Part shown: one piece after another, positions 8,174 to 18,059 of the stretch | Numbering within the stretch: the stretch's first letter is position 1 | Layout: each line of letters starts with the position of its first letter | Source: Oceanospirillales bacterium | GTDB lineage: Bacteria; Pseudomonadota; Gammaproteobacteria; Pseudomonadales; Endozoicomonadaceae | DNA length: 64,000 bases | Reading direction: 5' to 3' | NCBI GenBank assembly: GCA_004762125.1 | Contig: SIHQ01000006.1 | Span: 1 to 64,000, forward strand | Program-made: the position numbers and the translations under genes | The notes under the pieces: generated by a model | What the model was told of the DNA's origin: nothing | The model's input: the letters and a program-made list of their open reading frames with translations, nothing else | Databases searched by the model: none

Positions 8174-11100
8174 ATGACTAGTGCTGATAATGCAATCCTG
8201 TCTTCAAAAAATAAAAATAAAAATAAAAATAAAACAAGACTACTATTCACTTTTATCGCTACCCTCATTCTTTCGAGCAATTCACAAGCTACAATTTATT
8301 CAATAACAACTAAAAACCAATTATTTTATTATGGATTTCTAACAAAAAAATCACCTAAGAAGTTGACTTCACAAGCTAAAGATCTAATTAATAGTCTTGA
8401 ATATGTACATTATGGTCAAATGATAGAAGGTGTGTTTGAACCAGTCGATGGCAGCTGTCATTCATATGAGCTTGAATCTAATTCAGAAGCTTATTTATAC
8501 CTGAAAAGTCTATTAAATCCACAAGCAACAGATAACTCATCAGCTACAAGTGGCTCACCAAGCACAGATGACTCGGACATCATTAGTGTTCTCAATACAG
8601 CTCATTCATCACTTCCAAGCATTATGCCCAGCCTTACAACAGCGACACCAGTTAGCACTCCAGTTACAAGCAATGCACAACTTGAGAGTGCACATTACAA
8701 CGAACACTTCCCACCTCTTTCGGCGCCCTTCACCACTGCACCAAGCTCTACTATAGCGACATCAGTTAGCACTCCAGTTACGAGCAATGCCCAACGTCCA
8801 AAAGCAGAATTGGTAGAAAAAACATCTAAACAAGAAAAAAATAAAAGCACCGAACCCAAGAAAAAAAGAACCCTTTCATCAACACCAACAACAGCAGCAG
8901 CACCAATAAAATTTACACTCACACTCACACCCACACCCACACCTATACCACTTGAGCAAAAAAAACCACCAACAGCGACACCAGTTAGCACTCCAGTTAC
9001 GAGCAATGCCCAACGTCCAAAAGCAGAATTGGTAGAAAAAACATCTAAACAAGAAAAAAATAAAAGCACCGAACCCAAGAAAAAAAGAACCCTTTCATCA
9101 ACACCAACAACAGCAGCAGCACCAATAAAATTTACACTCACACTCACACCCACACCCACACCTATACCACTTGAGCAAAAAAAACCACCAACAGCGACAC
9201 CAGTTAGCACTCCAGTTACGAGCAATGCCCAACGTCCAAAAGCAGAATTGGTAGAAAAAACATCTAAACAAGAAAAAAATAAAAGCACCGAACCCAAGAA
9301 AAAAAGAACCCTTTCATCAACACCAACAACAGCAGCACCAATAAAACTTACACCCACACCCACACCCACACCCACACCCACACCTATACCTATACCACTT
9401 GAGCAAAAAAAACCACCAACAGCGACACCAGTTAGCACTCCAGTTACGAGCAGTGCCCAACGTCCAAAAGCAGAATTGGTAGAAAAAACATCTGAACAAG
9501 AAAAAATTAAAAGCACCGAACCCAAGAAAAAAAGAACCCTTTCATCAACACCAACAACAGCAGCAGCACCAATAAAACTTACACCCACAGCCACACCTAT
9601 ACCACCTGAGCAAAAAAAATCACCAACAGCCTCATTAGCTCAGAATCAAGAGAAACCTACAGAAAGATCATCAAAAAGAACTGTTCGATTCACGGAACAA
9701 CTGGAGATTTCTGGAGAGGAACCCGCCACCATCCCGGCTGAGCTAATAACACGCACCGGTCAAGCTGTAAGTCCGGGTGCAGGTGCAGGTGCGGGCGAAG
9801 TCATTAAGAAAGCAGCGATCAGTGCAAGACAGCCTAAAAATAATCATCTTTCAAAACAAATAACAGAAATAGCCAATTGGTTACAGAAAATTCCAGGCCA
9901 TATGCGTGAATCTGTTTCCAGCCTATTTCGTAAAGCCCCCCGTACTAAAAACTTCGCTAAACCTCCTGGAGCACGGGCTAAAAAGGTGAGTAGCACTCTT
10001 ACCAGTTTTTTTCTCGAGCTGCCAGTCATTAGTTATTTCTATCATTCTCGTATTAAAAAAAGCATCACAGTGGTGACAATAACTGCATTAACTGCTTTCT
10101 CTGCAGTAGCTGCTTATCGATATTTTTACGGTACTGATCGAAAACTATCCAAGATAGAAGACCTTGAAGTAAAAAAGCCTGAAATCAAAAAATCAAACAG
10201 CATCAAAAAAACTTCAAAGTATTGCAACACTCCTATGGACGTAGCAAACAGAGCTTGCACAAAAGCCTTAAAGAAAAACAATTTGCAGGCTGTGACGCTA
10301 ATTGAAGCATTCGGAAAAAACAACATCCCTATCACTTCGTTTCACACTTCTGCGCCATACAGCTCTAGTGATGGAAGAATCTTCATTGATGGACCTCTTA
10401 CTTTGGACAGTAATTCTTTATCAGGTCATTATTATTCATCTATTGGATACTCTGCATTAACAATAAACAAAAACTTGAAATTAAACCATTCAACAGATGA
10501 ATTTAATAGAACACCTATATACTTTTTCAAAAATGAAATGTATCAAAGATTGATTCTATCTACAGCAAAAACAATACTGGAATCGATACCAGTTGACGAC
10601 ATACCCAGAATCACATCATCTGACCTAGACCCCATTAGTCAAGTTTTACTCTGGTGTGGTATTCCTAAAGGTGATTTAGCAGAAAAGCTACATAAGCAGT
10701 GCACTTCAGTAATCAGTCAACAAATGCATAGCCATGAGGAATGGCACACATTTGCTGTACATAATTACTACAAGAAATGGGTATTATCTGGACCTGCTAA
10801 TTTTCAAAAAAAACCTGATTCCTATAGTTTCTTACATCAACCTATTTTTGTTATAGATAACAACTTAATAAAAAGTTTGTCATATCAGCAAAGAGTGTTT
10901 GATATTACCAACGAAGCAACTCCTACTATTAACAAACCATTATTTTTTGACAACACAGAAGACTTATCATTTAAATACACAGTTTCAGAAAGCCATTACT
11001 TATACAAGTCTATTGGACAAGCAAGATGGAGGACAAAGATTTTATTAACTAGTGGATCAACACATAATTTAAAGTCTGACGAATTCTACGGAATCAGTAA

Positions 11101-13150
11101 ATCTAAAACTGAACCGCCCATAGAATACTTCATTCATAGAGACAACAAGCGATTCATCACACCTACTTTAAAGAGCAACAGCAACAGCAACAGCAACACG
11201 AGTATTTACTCAAAAAACAAGAGTACAGATCTACTTATACATTTATCAAAGTTGACATGGATGAATTTTCCTCCCAGGCCTTACAAGTCACTTATAAGCA
11301 CGTCTGCCCTGACGTCTTTAAGATACAAAGGTTTAAAAAACCTCCTCATGTACTACTATCTCAACGAAGAAGAGTCCAAGGCTAATCTTCTTTCTGAACT
11401 GATTTTTAACAGTGAGCCACCTCTGGGCATTCTCATCTATTCATACAGTTCTCTGGCAGAAGAAAAAACACATCATATAGAAGCATCTCACTATTTACCA
11501 TTAAGAACATTACCTTTAAACAAGCAAGTAAAAGCATTTGATCGAGCTTACAAGGCCTGTCGACACAATCATGGTAATTGCAGTATTTCAAATTATTTAC
11601 ACATGGAACTTTTACGATATTATCTCGCTGTATGCAGCAATCTTGATAAGTACGCTGACAAATGTTTTTCATCAAATGTAACTGATAGTCAGTTGACAAT
11701 GGAATCATATAATAGCTGGATTTCATTCTCTCATTTTATTGACTGGAATGAAGAACCAATGGATTTTAATGGTATCCAAATACCTGACAACAGATACATA
11801 ACGAAAGGCTACTATCAATTATCAAAAGATAATTTTGGTTTTTACCTTGATGCTCTAATAGGTAAAGCAGAAAGCACTGAGAAAGAAGATCCAGATAACG
11901 CACCCTCCTTCGATAACATTCTTATAGACGGTGCCTATAAGTGCAGCGATGTCTCTCCTACTCATAACTCAAGTGTAGTGTGCCTTAATTTCAATAAGTT
12001 GACTCATGTTTCACATACTGGTTCAGGCGCTGTCATTCTGTCAGATGAAACGAATACTGAAAGCAAAAAAATACTGTATTTTCGTGAAAAAAGCTTACTA
12101 CTACCTTCGGATGGGCGTTTATTGTTATGGCTTCAAAAAACACTGTCCGATGTGAATAGCAGTATTTTGTTAAAAAAATATATAGCGTTAATTTTAAAAA
12201 ATGATGAGGATCATCGTTTAAAAGAAGAAGAAGATAAATTTAATAAAACAAAAAACGAAATTTGCTCCCTTATTCAATACGAAAATTTTCGCCAAGCTTG
12301 CTACTTGCTTAATGGCGATCCGGAGCAGATAAAACATTTAATTTCTTTATCTGAGCAAGCAACATTACATCCTTATTATTCCTTAATAACATCGAACAAA
12401 GAAAAACAAAAAGGTATTCACAGCTACGATTTTTTTAAAAAAATACCATTATCAGAGGTAACTACAGATCGAATACTATTGCATTTAAAACTCATTAACA
12501 AATACCCAGATATTTTGAAAAACAACTATTTTTCCAGCATTAACGTATTGCAATTAATTGGTGTTATTAGAGGCCAGATTACAAACCATGAATACAAAGA
12601 AGATGATTCAACTTATGAAGCCATCTACGAGGGCTTCTCCCAATTCAGCAATAATATCGCTTCAGGTGCACTAAAAGTTCCGCATGGTATCTTATGTTTT
12701 TTAAAGCAATTATTAAAAGAAAACTGGTGTAATGAGCGTGATAAATGTCTATTAATTACCTTTTCGTGGATATTAAATAAAAATACTGATCAGATTGAGC
12801 TAATTTTAAAGCCTTCATTGATTTCCGAAGGTCGCAAGATATCTCGCTTCAAGAATAAAAATGATACGATTGAAGGTATCGTTGATGTAACGCAAGGAAC
12901 TTACTCCAGTCGTATCTATACTGACTATTGGGTATCAGATTCCAACACTATCGATACAGGTAATCAAGCTCAATTGCACTCTAAAAATATTCCTGTTGGC
13001 GTCCCGGTTCAATTAATTCCAGAGGACACAAGAGGAGAGTTATTCATGTTCATGATCAGTCAAAACAAGGTAGTTGTTTCTGCTTGTGAAAGCCCTGACA
13101 GAGTTGTCATTCAATCCCACCCACACGGCGAAAACATGATCGCACATTGA
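8174..13150 (+). CDS. Large repeat-containing secreted or envelope protein, unknown function
   Basis: A 1658-aa protein with a signal-like N-terminus (hydrophobic core LLFTFIATLILSS, likely cleavage near residue 39 after SQA). An AAAAAT hexamer run encodes KNKNKNKNK just before it. Residues about 195-485 hold four tandem units of 73-76 aa, each a Thr/Pro stretch (PVSTPVTSNAQ), a Lys/Glu-rich middle and a TPTPTP tail. A Gly/Ala stretch and a probable membrane helix (SITVVTITALTAFSAVAAY, near 635-650) follow, then about 1000 residues of mixed sequence with scattered Cys. The gene is visibly A/T-rich compared with its neighbours, has no recognised domain, and is bracketed by an aldolase gene and its decayed copy, so it looks acquired. 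A surface or host-interaction role is a guess. Confidence 0.75.
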   Translation: MTSADNAILSSKNKNKNKNKTRLLFTFIATLILSSNSQATIYSITTKNQLFYYGFLTKKSPKKLTSQAKDLINSLEYVHYGQMIEGVFEPVDGSCHSYELESNSEAYLYLKSLLNPQATDNSSATSGSPSTDDSDIISVLNTAHSSLPSIMPSLTTATPVSTPVTSNAQLESAHYNEHFPPLSAPFTTAPSSTIATSVSTPVTSNAQRPKAELVEKTSKQEKNKSTEPKKKRTLSSTPTTAAAPIKFTLTLTPTPTPIPLEQKKPPTATPVSTPVTSNAQRPKAELVEKTSKQEKNKSTEPKKKRTLSSTPTTAAAPIKFTLTLTPTPTPIPLEQKKPPTATPVSTPVTSNAQRPKAELVEKTSKQEKNKSTEPKKKRTLSSTPTTAAPIKLTPTPTPTPTPTPIPIPLEQKKPPTATPVSTPVTSSAQRPKAELVEKTSEQEKIKSTEPKKKRTLSSTPTTAAAPIKLTPTATPIPPEQKKSPTASLAQNQEKPTERSSKRTVRFTEQLEISGEEPATIPAELITRTGQAVSPGAGAGAGEVIKKAAISARQPKNNHLSKQITEIANWLQKIPGHMRESVSSLFRKAPRTKNFAKPPGARAKKVSSTLTSFFLELPVISYFYHSRIKKSITVVTITALTAFSAVAAYRYFYGTDRKLSKIEDLEVKKPEIKKSNSIKKTSKYCNTPMDVANRACTKALKKNNLQAVTLIEAFGKNNIPITSFHTSAPYSSSDGRIFIDGPLTLDSNSLSGHYYSSIGYSALTINKNLKLNHSTDEFNRTPIYFFKNEMYQRLILSTAKTILESIPVDDIPRITSSDLDPISQVLLWCGIPKGDLAEKLHKQCTSVISQQMHSHEEWHTFAVHNYYKKWVLSGPANFQKKPDSYSFLHQPIFVIDNNLIKSLSYQQRVFDITNEATPTINKPLFFDNTEDLSFKYTVSESHYLYKSIGQARWRTKILLTSGSTHNLKSDEFYGISKSKTEPPIEYFIHRDNKRFITPTLKSNSNSNSNTSIYSKNKSTDLLIHLSKLTWMNFPPRPYKSLISTSALTSLRYKGLKNLLMYYYLNEEESKANLLSELIFNSEPPLGILIYSYSSLAEEKTHHIEASHYLPLRTLPLNKQVKAFDRAYKACRHNHGNCSISNYLHMELLRYYLAVCSNLDKYADKCFSSNVTDSQLTMESYNSWISFSHFIDWNEEPMDFNGIQIPDNRYITKGYYQLSKDNFGFYLDALIGKAESTEKEDPDNAPSFDNILIDGAYKCSDVSPTHNSSVVCLNFNKLTHVSHTGSGAVILSDETNTESKKILYFREKSLLLPSDGRLLLWLQKTLSDVNSSILLKKYIALILKNDEDHRLKEEEDKFNKTKNEICSLIQYENFRQACYLLNGDPEQIKHLISLSEQATLHPYYSLITSNKEKQKGIHSYDFFKKIPLSEVTTDRILLHLKLINKYPDILKNNYFSSINVLQLIGVIRGQITNHEYKEDDSTYEAIYEGFSQFSNNIASGALKVPHGILCFLKQLLKENWCNERDKCLLITFSWILNKNTDQIELILKPSLISEGRKISRFKNKNDTIEGIVDVTQGTYSSRIYTDYWVSDSNTIDTGNQAQLHSKNIPVGVPVQLIPEDTRGELFMFMISQNKVVVSACESPDRVVIQSHPHGENMIAH
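8756..9630 (+). repeat. Four tandem copies of a ~219-bp coding repeat
   Basis: Units begin at 8756, 8975, 9194 and 9422 with GCGACAYCAGTTAGCACTCC. Spacing is 219, 219 and 228 bases, all multiples of three. The first three are almost identical; the third has extra CCCACA hexamers and the fourth carries several substitutions and ends early. A partial start of the same unit is present at 8641-8680. Near identity points to recent expansion or recombination. Confidence 0.9.
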
Positions 13151-13159
13151 TCACATTTA

Positions 13160-13192
13160 CCAGAGACACTGAATTATCGCCAGTGTCTCTGG
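13160..13192. terminator. Hairpin between the repeat-protein gene and the aldolase gene
   Basis: CCAGAGACACTG at 13160-13171 is perfectly inverted at 13181-13192, 9 bases after the stop of the 1658-aa gene. An A-rich run follows on the plus strand, so it is a possible terminator for either of the two convergent genes without a classical T-tail next to the stem. Confidence 0.6.
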
Positions 13193-13221
13193 TGAAACAA
13201 AAAAACCAAAAAACCAAAAAA

Positions 13222-14268
13222 CTATTGGATAAGCCCTTTTTCTTTTGCCATGGTCAGTGCCAGATCTTCAATCATATCTTCCTGACCACCTACAGTACCC
13301 CGACGACCCAATTCCACCAGAATGTCACGTGCTTGAATACCGTACTTGGCTTCTGCACGTTTAGCGAACAATAGGAAGGATGAGTAAACGCCCGCATACC
13401 CCAGAGTCAATGCATCACGGTCAAGACGAATCGGTTGATCCATAATCGGAACAACTCGGTCTTCAGCCACATCCATAATCTTGTACAGATCAACACCGGT
13501 TTTTACACCCATTCTGTCCAGAACAGCCACGAGAACTTCCAGCGGCGTGTTACCAGCGCCGGCACCCAAACCAGCCACAGAACCGTCGATACGATCAGCA
13601 CCCGCATCAATGGCAGCCAGAGAGTTGGCAACACCCATGGCCAGATTATGATGACCGTGGAAACCAATTTCGGTATTGCCGTTCAGCTCGGAACGAAGCA
13701 AAGCAATTTTGGTAGTCACTTCATCAGGCAGCATATAACCGGCAGAGTCGGTCATATAAATACAATTGGCTCCGTAATGCTCCATCAGTTTGGCCTGCTC
13801 TAGAATTTTCTCCGGGCTGACCATATGAGCCATCATCAAAAAGCCAACAGTGTCCATCTCCATTTTCGCAGACATGCCAATGTGCTGTTCGGAGACATCG
13901 GCTTCGGTACAATGTGTCGCTACACGAATACACGAGACTCCAAGGTCTTTTGCCATACGAAGATGATCAAGAGTACCAATACCCGGAAGCTGCAATGCAG
14001 ACACCTTGGCATTCTTCATCTTCGGGATTACGGCGTTCAGGTATTCTTCGTCAGAATGAGCTGGAAAACCGTAGTTGAGGGATGAACCACCCAAACCGTC
14101 ACCGTGAGTCACTTCAATCATAGGCATACCGGCTTCATCCAACCCGGTAGCAATATTGACCATTTCTTCCAGAGAAATCTGGTGACGTTTGGCATGCATG
14201 CCATCACGCAAACTCATATCGTGGAGTTTGACTTTCTTACCGTTCAGATCCATTACATCAAACTCCAC
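13222..14268 (-). CDS. hsaF: 4-hydroxy-2-oxovalerate / 4-hydroxy-2-oxohexanoate aldolase
   Basis: Cleaves 4-hydroxy-2-oxoacids to pyruvate and an aldehyde, which is channelled to the partner dehydrogenase encoded just upstream. The 348 residues show the DmpG/BphI family: catalytic Arg21-Asp22 with His25 in [10 protein letters not shown], the metal-binding GFHGHHN motif and the C-terminal communication domain ([14 protein letters not shown]). The GTG start at 14266-14268 directly follows the dehydrogenase stop; an ATG five codons in is an alternative. In steroid degradation the substrate is 4-hydroxy-2-oxohexanoate (HsaF/TesG-type step); in aromatic pathways it is the C5 analogue. I favour steroids because of the KshA-like and KSI genes nearby. 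A broken second copy lies at 7639-8056. Confidence 0.9.
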   Translation of the reverse strand: MEFDVMDLNGKKVKLHDMSLRDGMHAKRHQISLEEMVNIATGLDEAGMPMIEVTHGDGLGGSSLNYGFPAHSDEEYLNAVIPKMKNAKVSALQLPGIGTLDHLRMAKDLGVSCIRVATHCTEADVSEQHIGMSAKMEMDTVGFLMMAHMVSPEKILEQAKLMEHYGANCIYMTDSAGYMLPDEVTTKIALLRSELNGNTEIGFHGHHNLAMGVANSLAAIDAGADRIDGSVAGLGAGAGNTPLEVLVAVLDRMGVKTGVDLYKIMDVAEDRVVPIMDQPIRLDRDALTLGYAGVYSSFLLFAKRAEAKYGIQARDILVELGRRGTVGGQEDMIEDLALTMAKEKGLIQ

Positions 14269-15195
14269 TTAGTTCTTGTTTTGAGTACGTTCTGGCAGTG
14301 TGATATTCCCCGCTGCTGATTCTTCAGCAAACATTTCAGCCGTACGCAAACCGGCTGCAGTCATAATATCCAGGTTACCCGCGTACTTGGGCAGGAAGTC
14401 ACCCAGACCTTCCACTTCCATAAATACCGACACCTTACGGCCATCAAACACAGGACCATTCACAAGCTTGTAGCCCGGAACATACTTCTGCACTTCCTCA
14501 ACCATATCAAGAATAGAGCGGGTAATAGCATCCTGATCCGGCTCACTTTCAGTAAGGCAGTGAATGGTGTCACGCATCATCAGTGGCGGTTCGGCTGGGT
14601 TAATAACGATGATCGCTTTACCTTTCTTCGCGCCACCTACTTTTTCAACAGCACCGGCTGTTGTGCGGGTAAATTCATCAATATTTTGTCGTGTGCCTGG
14701 ACCCACGGATTTAGACGATACGGTGGCAACAATTTCACCGTATTCAACCGGTTGAACTCTGGAGACAGCAGCGACCATAGGAATAGTCGCCTGACCTCCA
14801 CAAGTCACCATGTTCACGTTCATTTTCAGTTCACCCTGAGTCAGTTCTTTCAGGTTCACCGGTGGTACACAAAAAGGGCCTATCGCTGCTGGAGTCAGGT
14901 CCACCATGATCACACCCAGCTCATTCAACTTTCGGCTGTTTTCAGCATGGACATAGGCAGACGTTGCATCAAAAGCAATACGAATATCATCCTCAACAAC
15001 GTGAGCCAGAATACCGTCCACACCTTCCGAACAGGTCTTGATACCCATTTCACGAGCACGCTTCAGACCTTCAGAATCCGGGTCAATACCCACCATCCAA
15101 ACGGGTTCAATCCAGTTTGAACGCTTCATTTTTATCAGCAAATCGGTACCGATATTACCCGGACCGATAATGACTGCTTTTAGTTTTTTACTCAT
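14269..15195 (-). CDS. hsaG: Acylating acetaldehyde/propionaldehyde dehydrogenase
   Basis: Converts the aldehyde from the partner aldolase to acyl-CoA with NAD and CoA. The 308-aa protein has the NAD motif GPGNIG at 11-16 and the catalytic Cys132 in [11 protein letters not shown], and matches the DmpF/BphJ family in length. It is co-directional with the aldolase gene and abuts it without a gap, as is standard because the two enzymes form a channelling complex. A 185-base gap with a long palindrome separates it from the upstream hydratase gene. In a steroid setting the product would be propionyl-CoA. Confidence 0.92.
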   Translation of the reverse strand: MSKKLKAVIIGPGNIGTDLLIKMKRSNWIEPVWMVGIDPDSEGLKRAREMGIKTCSEGVDGILAHVVEDDIRIAFDATSAYVHAENSRKLNELGVIMVDLTPAAIGPFCVPPVNLKELTQGELKMNVNMVTCGGQATIPMVAAVSRVQPVEYGEIVATVSSKSVGPGTRQNIDEFTRTTAGAVEKVGGAKKGKAIIVINPAEPPLMMRDTIHCLTESEPDQDAITRSILDMVEEVQKYVPGYKLVNGPVFDGRKVSVFMEVEGLGDFLPKYAGNLDIMTAAGLRTAEMFAEESAAGNITLPERTQNKN

Positions 15196-15255
15196 CCATC
15201 ACCCCAACACTTTTTCTTATTCTTTTGCAGGCCGCAGAACGCAGCCTGACAAGGT

Positions 15256-15350
15256 CAGTAATCAGGTTGTTATTTCAAAGACCACGGATGGCCTGCTAGC
15301 CTAATCGATGCAGGAAGCATCGTTGAGCAGAAAGAACAACCTGATTACTG
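15256..15350. repeat. Intergenic palindromic element (family 2, copy 1)
   Basis: CAGTAATCAGGTTGTT at 15256-15271 is perfectly inverted at 15335-15350. Between them lies a core (15281-15330) with GGATGGCCTGCTAGC and the small hairpin CGATGC-aggaa-GCATCG. The core recurs at 31681-31735 in another operon, so this is a dispersed intergenic repeat. It would form a strong RNA structure between two operon genes. Confidence 0.75.
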
Positions 15351-15380
15351 GCCGATATAGACGAACCCAGCACAAAAAAA

Positions 15381-16172
15381 TTACTCGGCAAAAGAAACTT
15401 CAGCTGTTCCCATGCCTTCAATTTCCAGCGTCATTACGTCTCCAGCAACCACTGACTCCAGAGGCACCAGAGATCCGGACAAAATAATCTCGCCCGCCTT
15501 GAAAGGAATACCAAATTCACCCAGCGTATTCGCCAACCAGGCAACCGCTGTCAAAGGATTACCTTGCACCGCTGAACCCAGACCTTCACTAAGCAGTTCA
15601 CCGTTTTTATAAACCCTCATCTGGGCAGACGGCAGATCAATAGTATTTGGATCCACTTCTTTATCACCCAGCACAAACACACCGCAAGAGGCGTTGTCTG
15701 CAACAGTGTCCTGAATCTTGATTTGCCAGTTATGAATACGGGAATCAACAATCTCGAAGCAAGGAATGACACTCTCAGTCGCTTCCAGCACGTCCTGTTC
15801 AGTGACTCCAGGTCCCACCAGATCTTTCTTCAGCCTGAAGGCGATTTCACCTTCAGCACGAGGCTGAATCAATTTGTTTTCACTGATAGAAATAGCGTCT
15901 TTATTGTTGAACCACATCTCTTTAGTGAGGAAGCCAAAGTCAGGTTGATGGACATTCAGCATGTCCTGAACCGCTTTTGACGTTACACCGATCTTCTTAC
16001 CAACAATTTTGTCTCCACCTGCCACACGCTTTTCCAGCATATGAAGGGAAATATGGTAAGCGTCGTCAATACTGATTTCGCTGTCACGATCTGTGAACGG
16101 CTCAATGGTTTTACCTGTTCTTAAAGCCTGATACAGCTCGTCACCATACTTCGCTCTTTGTTCCTGGTTCAT
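15381..16172 (-). CDS. hsaE: 2-keto-4-pentenoate hydratase / 2-hydroxyhexa-2,4-dienoate hydratase
   Basis: Adds water to a 2-hydroxy-2,4-dienoate to give the 4-hydroxy-2-oxoacid used by the aldolase. The 263 residues are typical of the MhpD/DmpE family, with the ISIDDAYHISLHMLEKR start, the KIGVTSKAVQDML segment, the acidic metal ligands in the PRAEGEIAFRLKKDL and CFEIVDSRI regions, and the IILSGSLVPL strand near the C-terminus. It starts seven bases after the hydrolase stop, so the two are one operon. An AAGGACTG sequence before the ATG is the likely ribosome site. Steroid pathway assignment comes from neighbours. Confidence 0.92.
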   Translation of the reverse strand: MNQEQRAKYGDELYQALRTGKTIEPFTDRDSEISIDDAYHISLHMLEKRVAGGDKIVGKKIGVTSKAVQDMLNVHQPDFGFLTKEMWFNNKDAISISENKLIQPRAEGEIAFRLKKDLVGPGVTEQDVLEATESVIPCFEIVDSRIHNWQIKIQDTVADNASCGVFVLGDKEVDPNTIDLPSAQMRVYKNGELLSEGLGSAVQGNPLTAVAWLANTLGEFGIPFKAGEIILSGSLVPLESVVAGDVMTLEIEGMGTAEVSFAE

Positions 16173-16178
16173 TGTGCA

Positions 16179-16997
16179 TCAGTCCTTCAGAAATAAAATA
16201 CATTCGCGGTTAAACAGTCTGGCGTGCTCGACCATCACCCAGTGACCGCACTCACTGAGCATGTTGAAACGAATATTACTGCAATGTTCCATCATGGTTT
16301 GAACACCGGATACTGGGCAGAATTTGTCGTTCATTCCCCAGAAACCCAGAATCGGACATTGCAATTCAGACAATCGATCTGTCAGAACCGGTACCTGCAT
16401 GGTAGAAAGCACGCAAGTAGGCTGGTCAAGAACAATTGCTACTCGTTCATTGACAATGTCATCAGTAATCTGGCTTTCATCAAACAGTTGTAGACTTAGC
16501 AAACGCTTCATATTGGCCGGTTCGACCAACTCACCTGCAGCAAAAGCTGCACCCATTTTCTGAATGCCTTCCATCTGAAGGTAATACTGTTCTTTGGGCA
16601 TCAGGCCGCCCGGCGCCATAAGAATCAGCCTTTCTACCAACTCCGGATGGTCCAGAGCCATCTTGATGGCAATCGCACCACCTAATGAGTTACCCACCAG
16701 AGTAACGTTGGTAACACTCAATTTGGAAAGCAGACCCAACATGGCATCAACAAAGAAATCGAGGTGATATTCTGTATCCGGCTTATCACTCAGACCATAA
16801 CCGGGTAGATCCGGCACAATAGCCCGGTAGCCTGCATCGGCGAATACCGGGTAGTTGCCTTTAAAGTTGCTATACCCGCTGGCTCCAGGACCGCTGCCGT
16901 GAATGAACAATACGGCGTTACCAATACCGGCTTCCTGATAGTGAAGGGTCAACCCATCGCTTAACTGCACATAATCCGATTCCGGTATTCTGCTCAT
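16179..16997 (-). CDS. hsaD: Alpha/beta hydrolase, meta-cleavage product hydrolase (HsaD/TesD-like)
   Basis: A C-C bond hydrolase that splits a meta-cleavage product into an acid and a 2-hydroxydienoate. The 272-aa protein has the oxyanion motif HGSGPGASG (33-41), nucleophile Ser104 in GNSLGG, Asp224 in GMNDKFCP and His252 in CGHWV, the full triad of the MCP hydrolase family. It heads the hydrolase-hydratase-dehydrogenase-aldolase operon, the order used for steroid ring A breakdown. The extradiol dioxygenase that would supply its substrate is not in the window. A degenerate copy of the shared steroid operator lies 78 bases before its start. A catechol-pathway hydrolase is the alternative. Confidence 0.85.
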   Translation of the reverse strand: MSRIPESDYVQLSDGLTLHYQEAGIGNAVLFIHGSGPGASGYSNFKGNYPVFADAGYRAIVPDLPGYGLSDKPDTEYHLDFFVDAMLGLLSKLSVTNVTLVGNSLGGAIAIKMALDHPELVERLILMAPGGLMPKEQYYLQMEGIQKMGAAFAAGELVEPANMKRLLSLQLFDESQITDDIVNERVAIVLDQPTCVLSTMQVPVLTDRLSELQCPILGFWGMNDKFCPVSGVQTMMEHCSNIRFNMLSECGHWVMVEHARLFNRECILFLKD

Positions 16998-17074
16998 GCC
17001 CGCTCCCGAGGTTATTCATTTTTATAATGCGGATTTACTCGGTTATGATTCTTTCAATGGCAGGCGCTCTCATC

Positions 17075-17092
17075 ATCGTCTGTGAGGACTAA
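17075..17092. promoter_or_regulatory. Degenerate steroid-regulon operator (predicted)
   Basis: ATCGTCTGTGAGGACTAA keeps one arm (ATCGTCTRT) of the reverse complement of the 18-bp consensus, but the other arm is poor. It is placed 78 bases before the hydrolase start, a spacing like that of the four better copies. Weak on its own. Confidence 0.3.
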
Positions 17093-17124
17093 TACAGCTA
17101 TCGCCTTGCTCGGTAACATCACCA

Positions 17125-17207
17125 GAACATACGAATTCACACGTTACTTACCCGCCAAAGGCGGATAAGTAACGAATAAAAAATTTATCAAGTGTGTCTA
17201 AACACTT
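17125..17207. repeat. Intergenic palindromic element (family 1, copy A)
   Basis: Contains GAACATACGAATTCA, a large stem (17142-17156 paired with 17160-17174 around an AAA loop, CCCGCC/GGCGG core) and a terminal hairpin AAGTGT-N6-ACACTT. The same order of parts occurs at 29173-29263, 41315-41408 and 49212-49304, and in reduced form at 42336-42363. Confidence 0.75.
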
Positions 17208-17231
17208 TTGAATTCAAATAGGGTTTCAGCA

Positions 17232-18002
17232 ATGGACAATCCACTGGACTTTACCGGCAAGGTAATACTGATCACTGGCGGCGGTAAAGGTGCAGGTAAA
17301 GGCATTACAGAGCGTTTTCTTCAACAGGGTGCTGATGTTGTCATTTGCGGTCGTAATGAACCGGATAATATGCCTCAGTATGAAGAAAAAAAAGCCGTAT
17401 TCTTTTCTTGTGACGTTCGTGATTTAGAACAGGCTCAACAACTGATTGATGCAACCGTAGAACGTTTCGGTCGCCTGGATGTATTGGTCAACAATGCCGG
17501 TGGTGCACCAAATGCTGACGCCGCAACCGTTTCACCCAGATTTTCAGAATCCATTTTACGCCTAAACCTGATTGCTCCATTGAATCTTTGCCAGATGGCC
17601 AATGCCGTTATGCAGAAACAGGAAGAAGGTGGCTCAATCATCAATATTTGCAGTGTCAGCGCCACCCGCCCCTCTCCAGGCACTGCTGCTTACGGTGCTG
17701 CCAAAGCGGGTCTGCTAAATCTGACCAAATCACTGGCCGTAGAATGGGCGCCTAAAGTGCGAACCAATGCTGTTATTGCCGGAATGATTCTCACCGAGCA
17801 AGCTCATATGCATTATGGCGATGACGAAGGTATTGCCAGTGTTTCTGCCACTGTACCTTTAAACCGGTTAGCTACGCCGAAAGATATTGGCGACACCTGT
17901 CTTTATTTGGCATCACCCTTAGCGTCTTATGTCAGTGGTGCGGATGTGACCGTACATGGTGGTGGTGAGAAGCCGGCATTTCTGGGTGCAGCGAACGTTT
18001 AA
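17232..18002 (+). CDS. Short-chain dehydrogenase/reductase (SDR)
   Basis: A 256-aa classical SDR: cofactor motif TGGGKGAGKG near the N-terminus, NNAGG in the middle, catalytic Tyr-x3-Lys in YGAAKAG with an upstream Ser (SVS), and a C-terminal GGGEKPAF tail. It oxidises or reduces an alcohol/ketone with NAD(P). Position between the steroid meta-cleavage operon and the pyrimidine locus leaves the substrate open; a hydroxysteroid or hydroxyacyl-CoA is plausible. I chose the ATG at 17232 over a TTG at 17208, as the upstream extension overlaps the palindromic repeat tail. Confidence 0.85.
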   Translation: MDNPLDFTGKVILITGGGKGAGKGITERFLQQGADVVICGRNEPDNMPQYEEKKAVFFSCDVRDLEQAQQLIDATVERFGRLDVLVNNAGGAPNADAATVSPRFSESILRLNLIAPLNLCQMANAVMQKQEEGGSIINICSVSATRPSPGTAAYGAAKAGLLNLTKSLAVEWAPKVRTNAVIAGMILTEQAHMHYGDDEGIASVSATVPLNRLATPKDIGDTCLYLASPLASYVSGADVTVHGGGEKPAFLGAANV

Positions 18003-18059
18003 AATCAGAAGTATATCTTTCAATAAAAATAGCTTTGAAATAGTCACGAAATATTTACA

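Noticed and set aside
8695-9594. Long minus-strand frame (299 aa) opposite the 1658-aa gene
   Set aside because: It exists only because the tandem repeat is low in stop codons on the opposite strand; the plus-strand gene extends far beyond both ends and has a signal peptide.
8756-9630. Repeat array considered as CRISPR
   Set aside because: Units are 219-228 bases long, contiguous, and translate in frame inside a gene; there are no spacers or cas genes.
14560-15120. Plus-strand frame opposite the acylating dehydrogenase gene
   Set aside because: A shadow of a well-conserved minus-strand gene with clear catalytic residues; no ribosome site.
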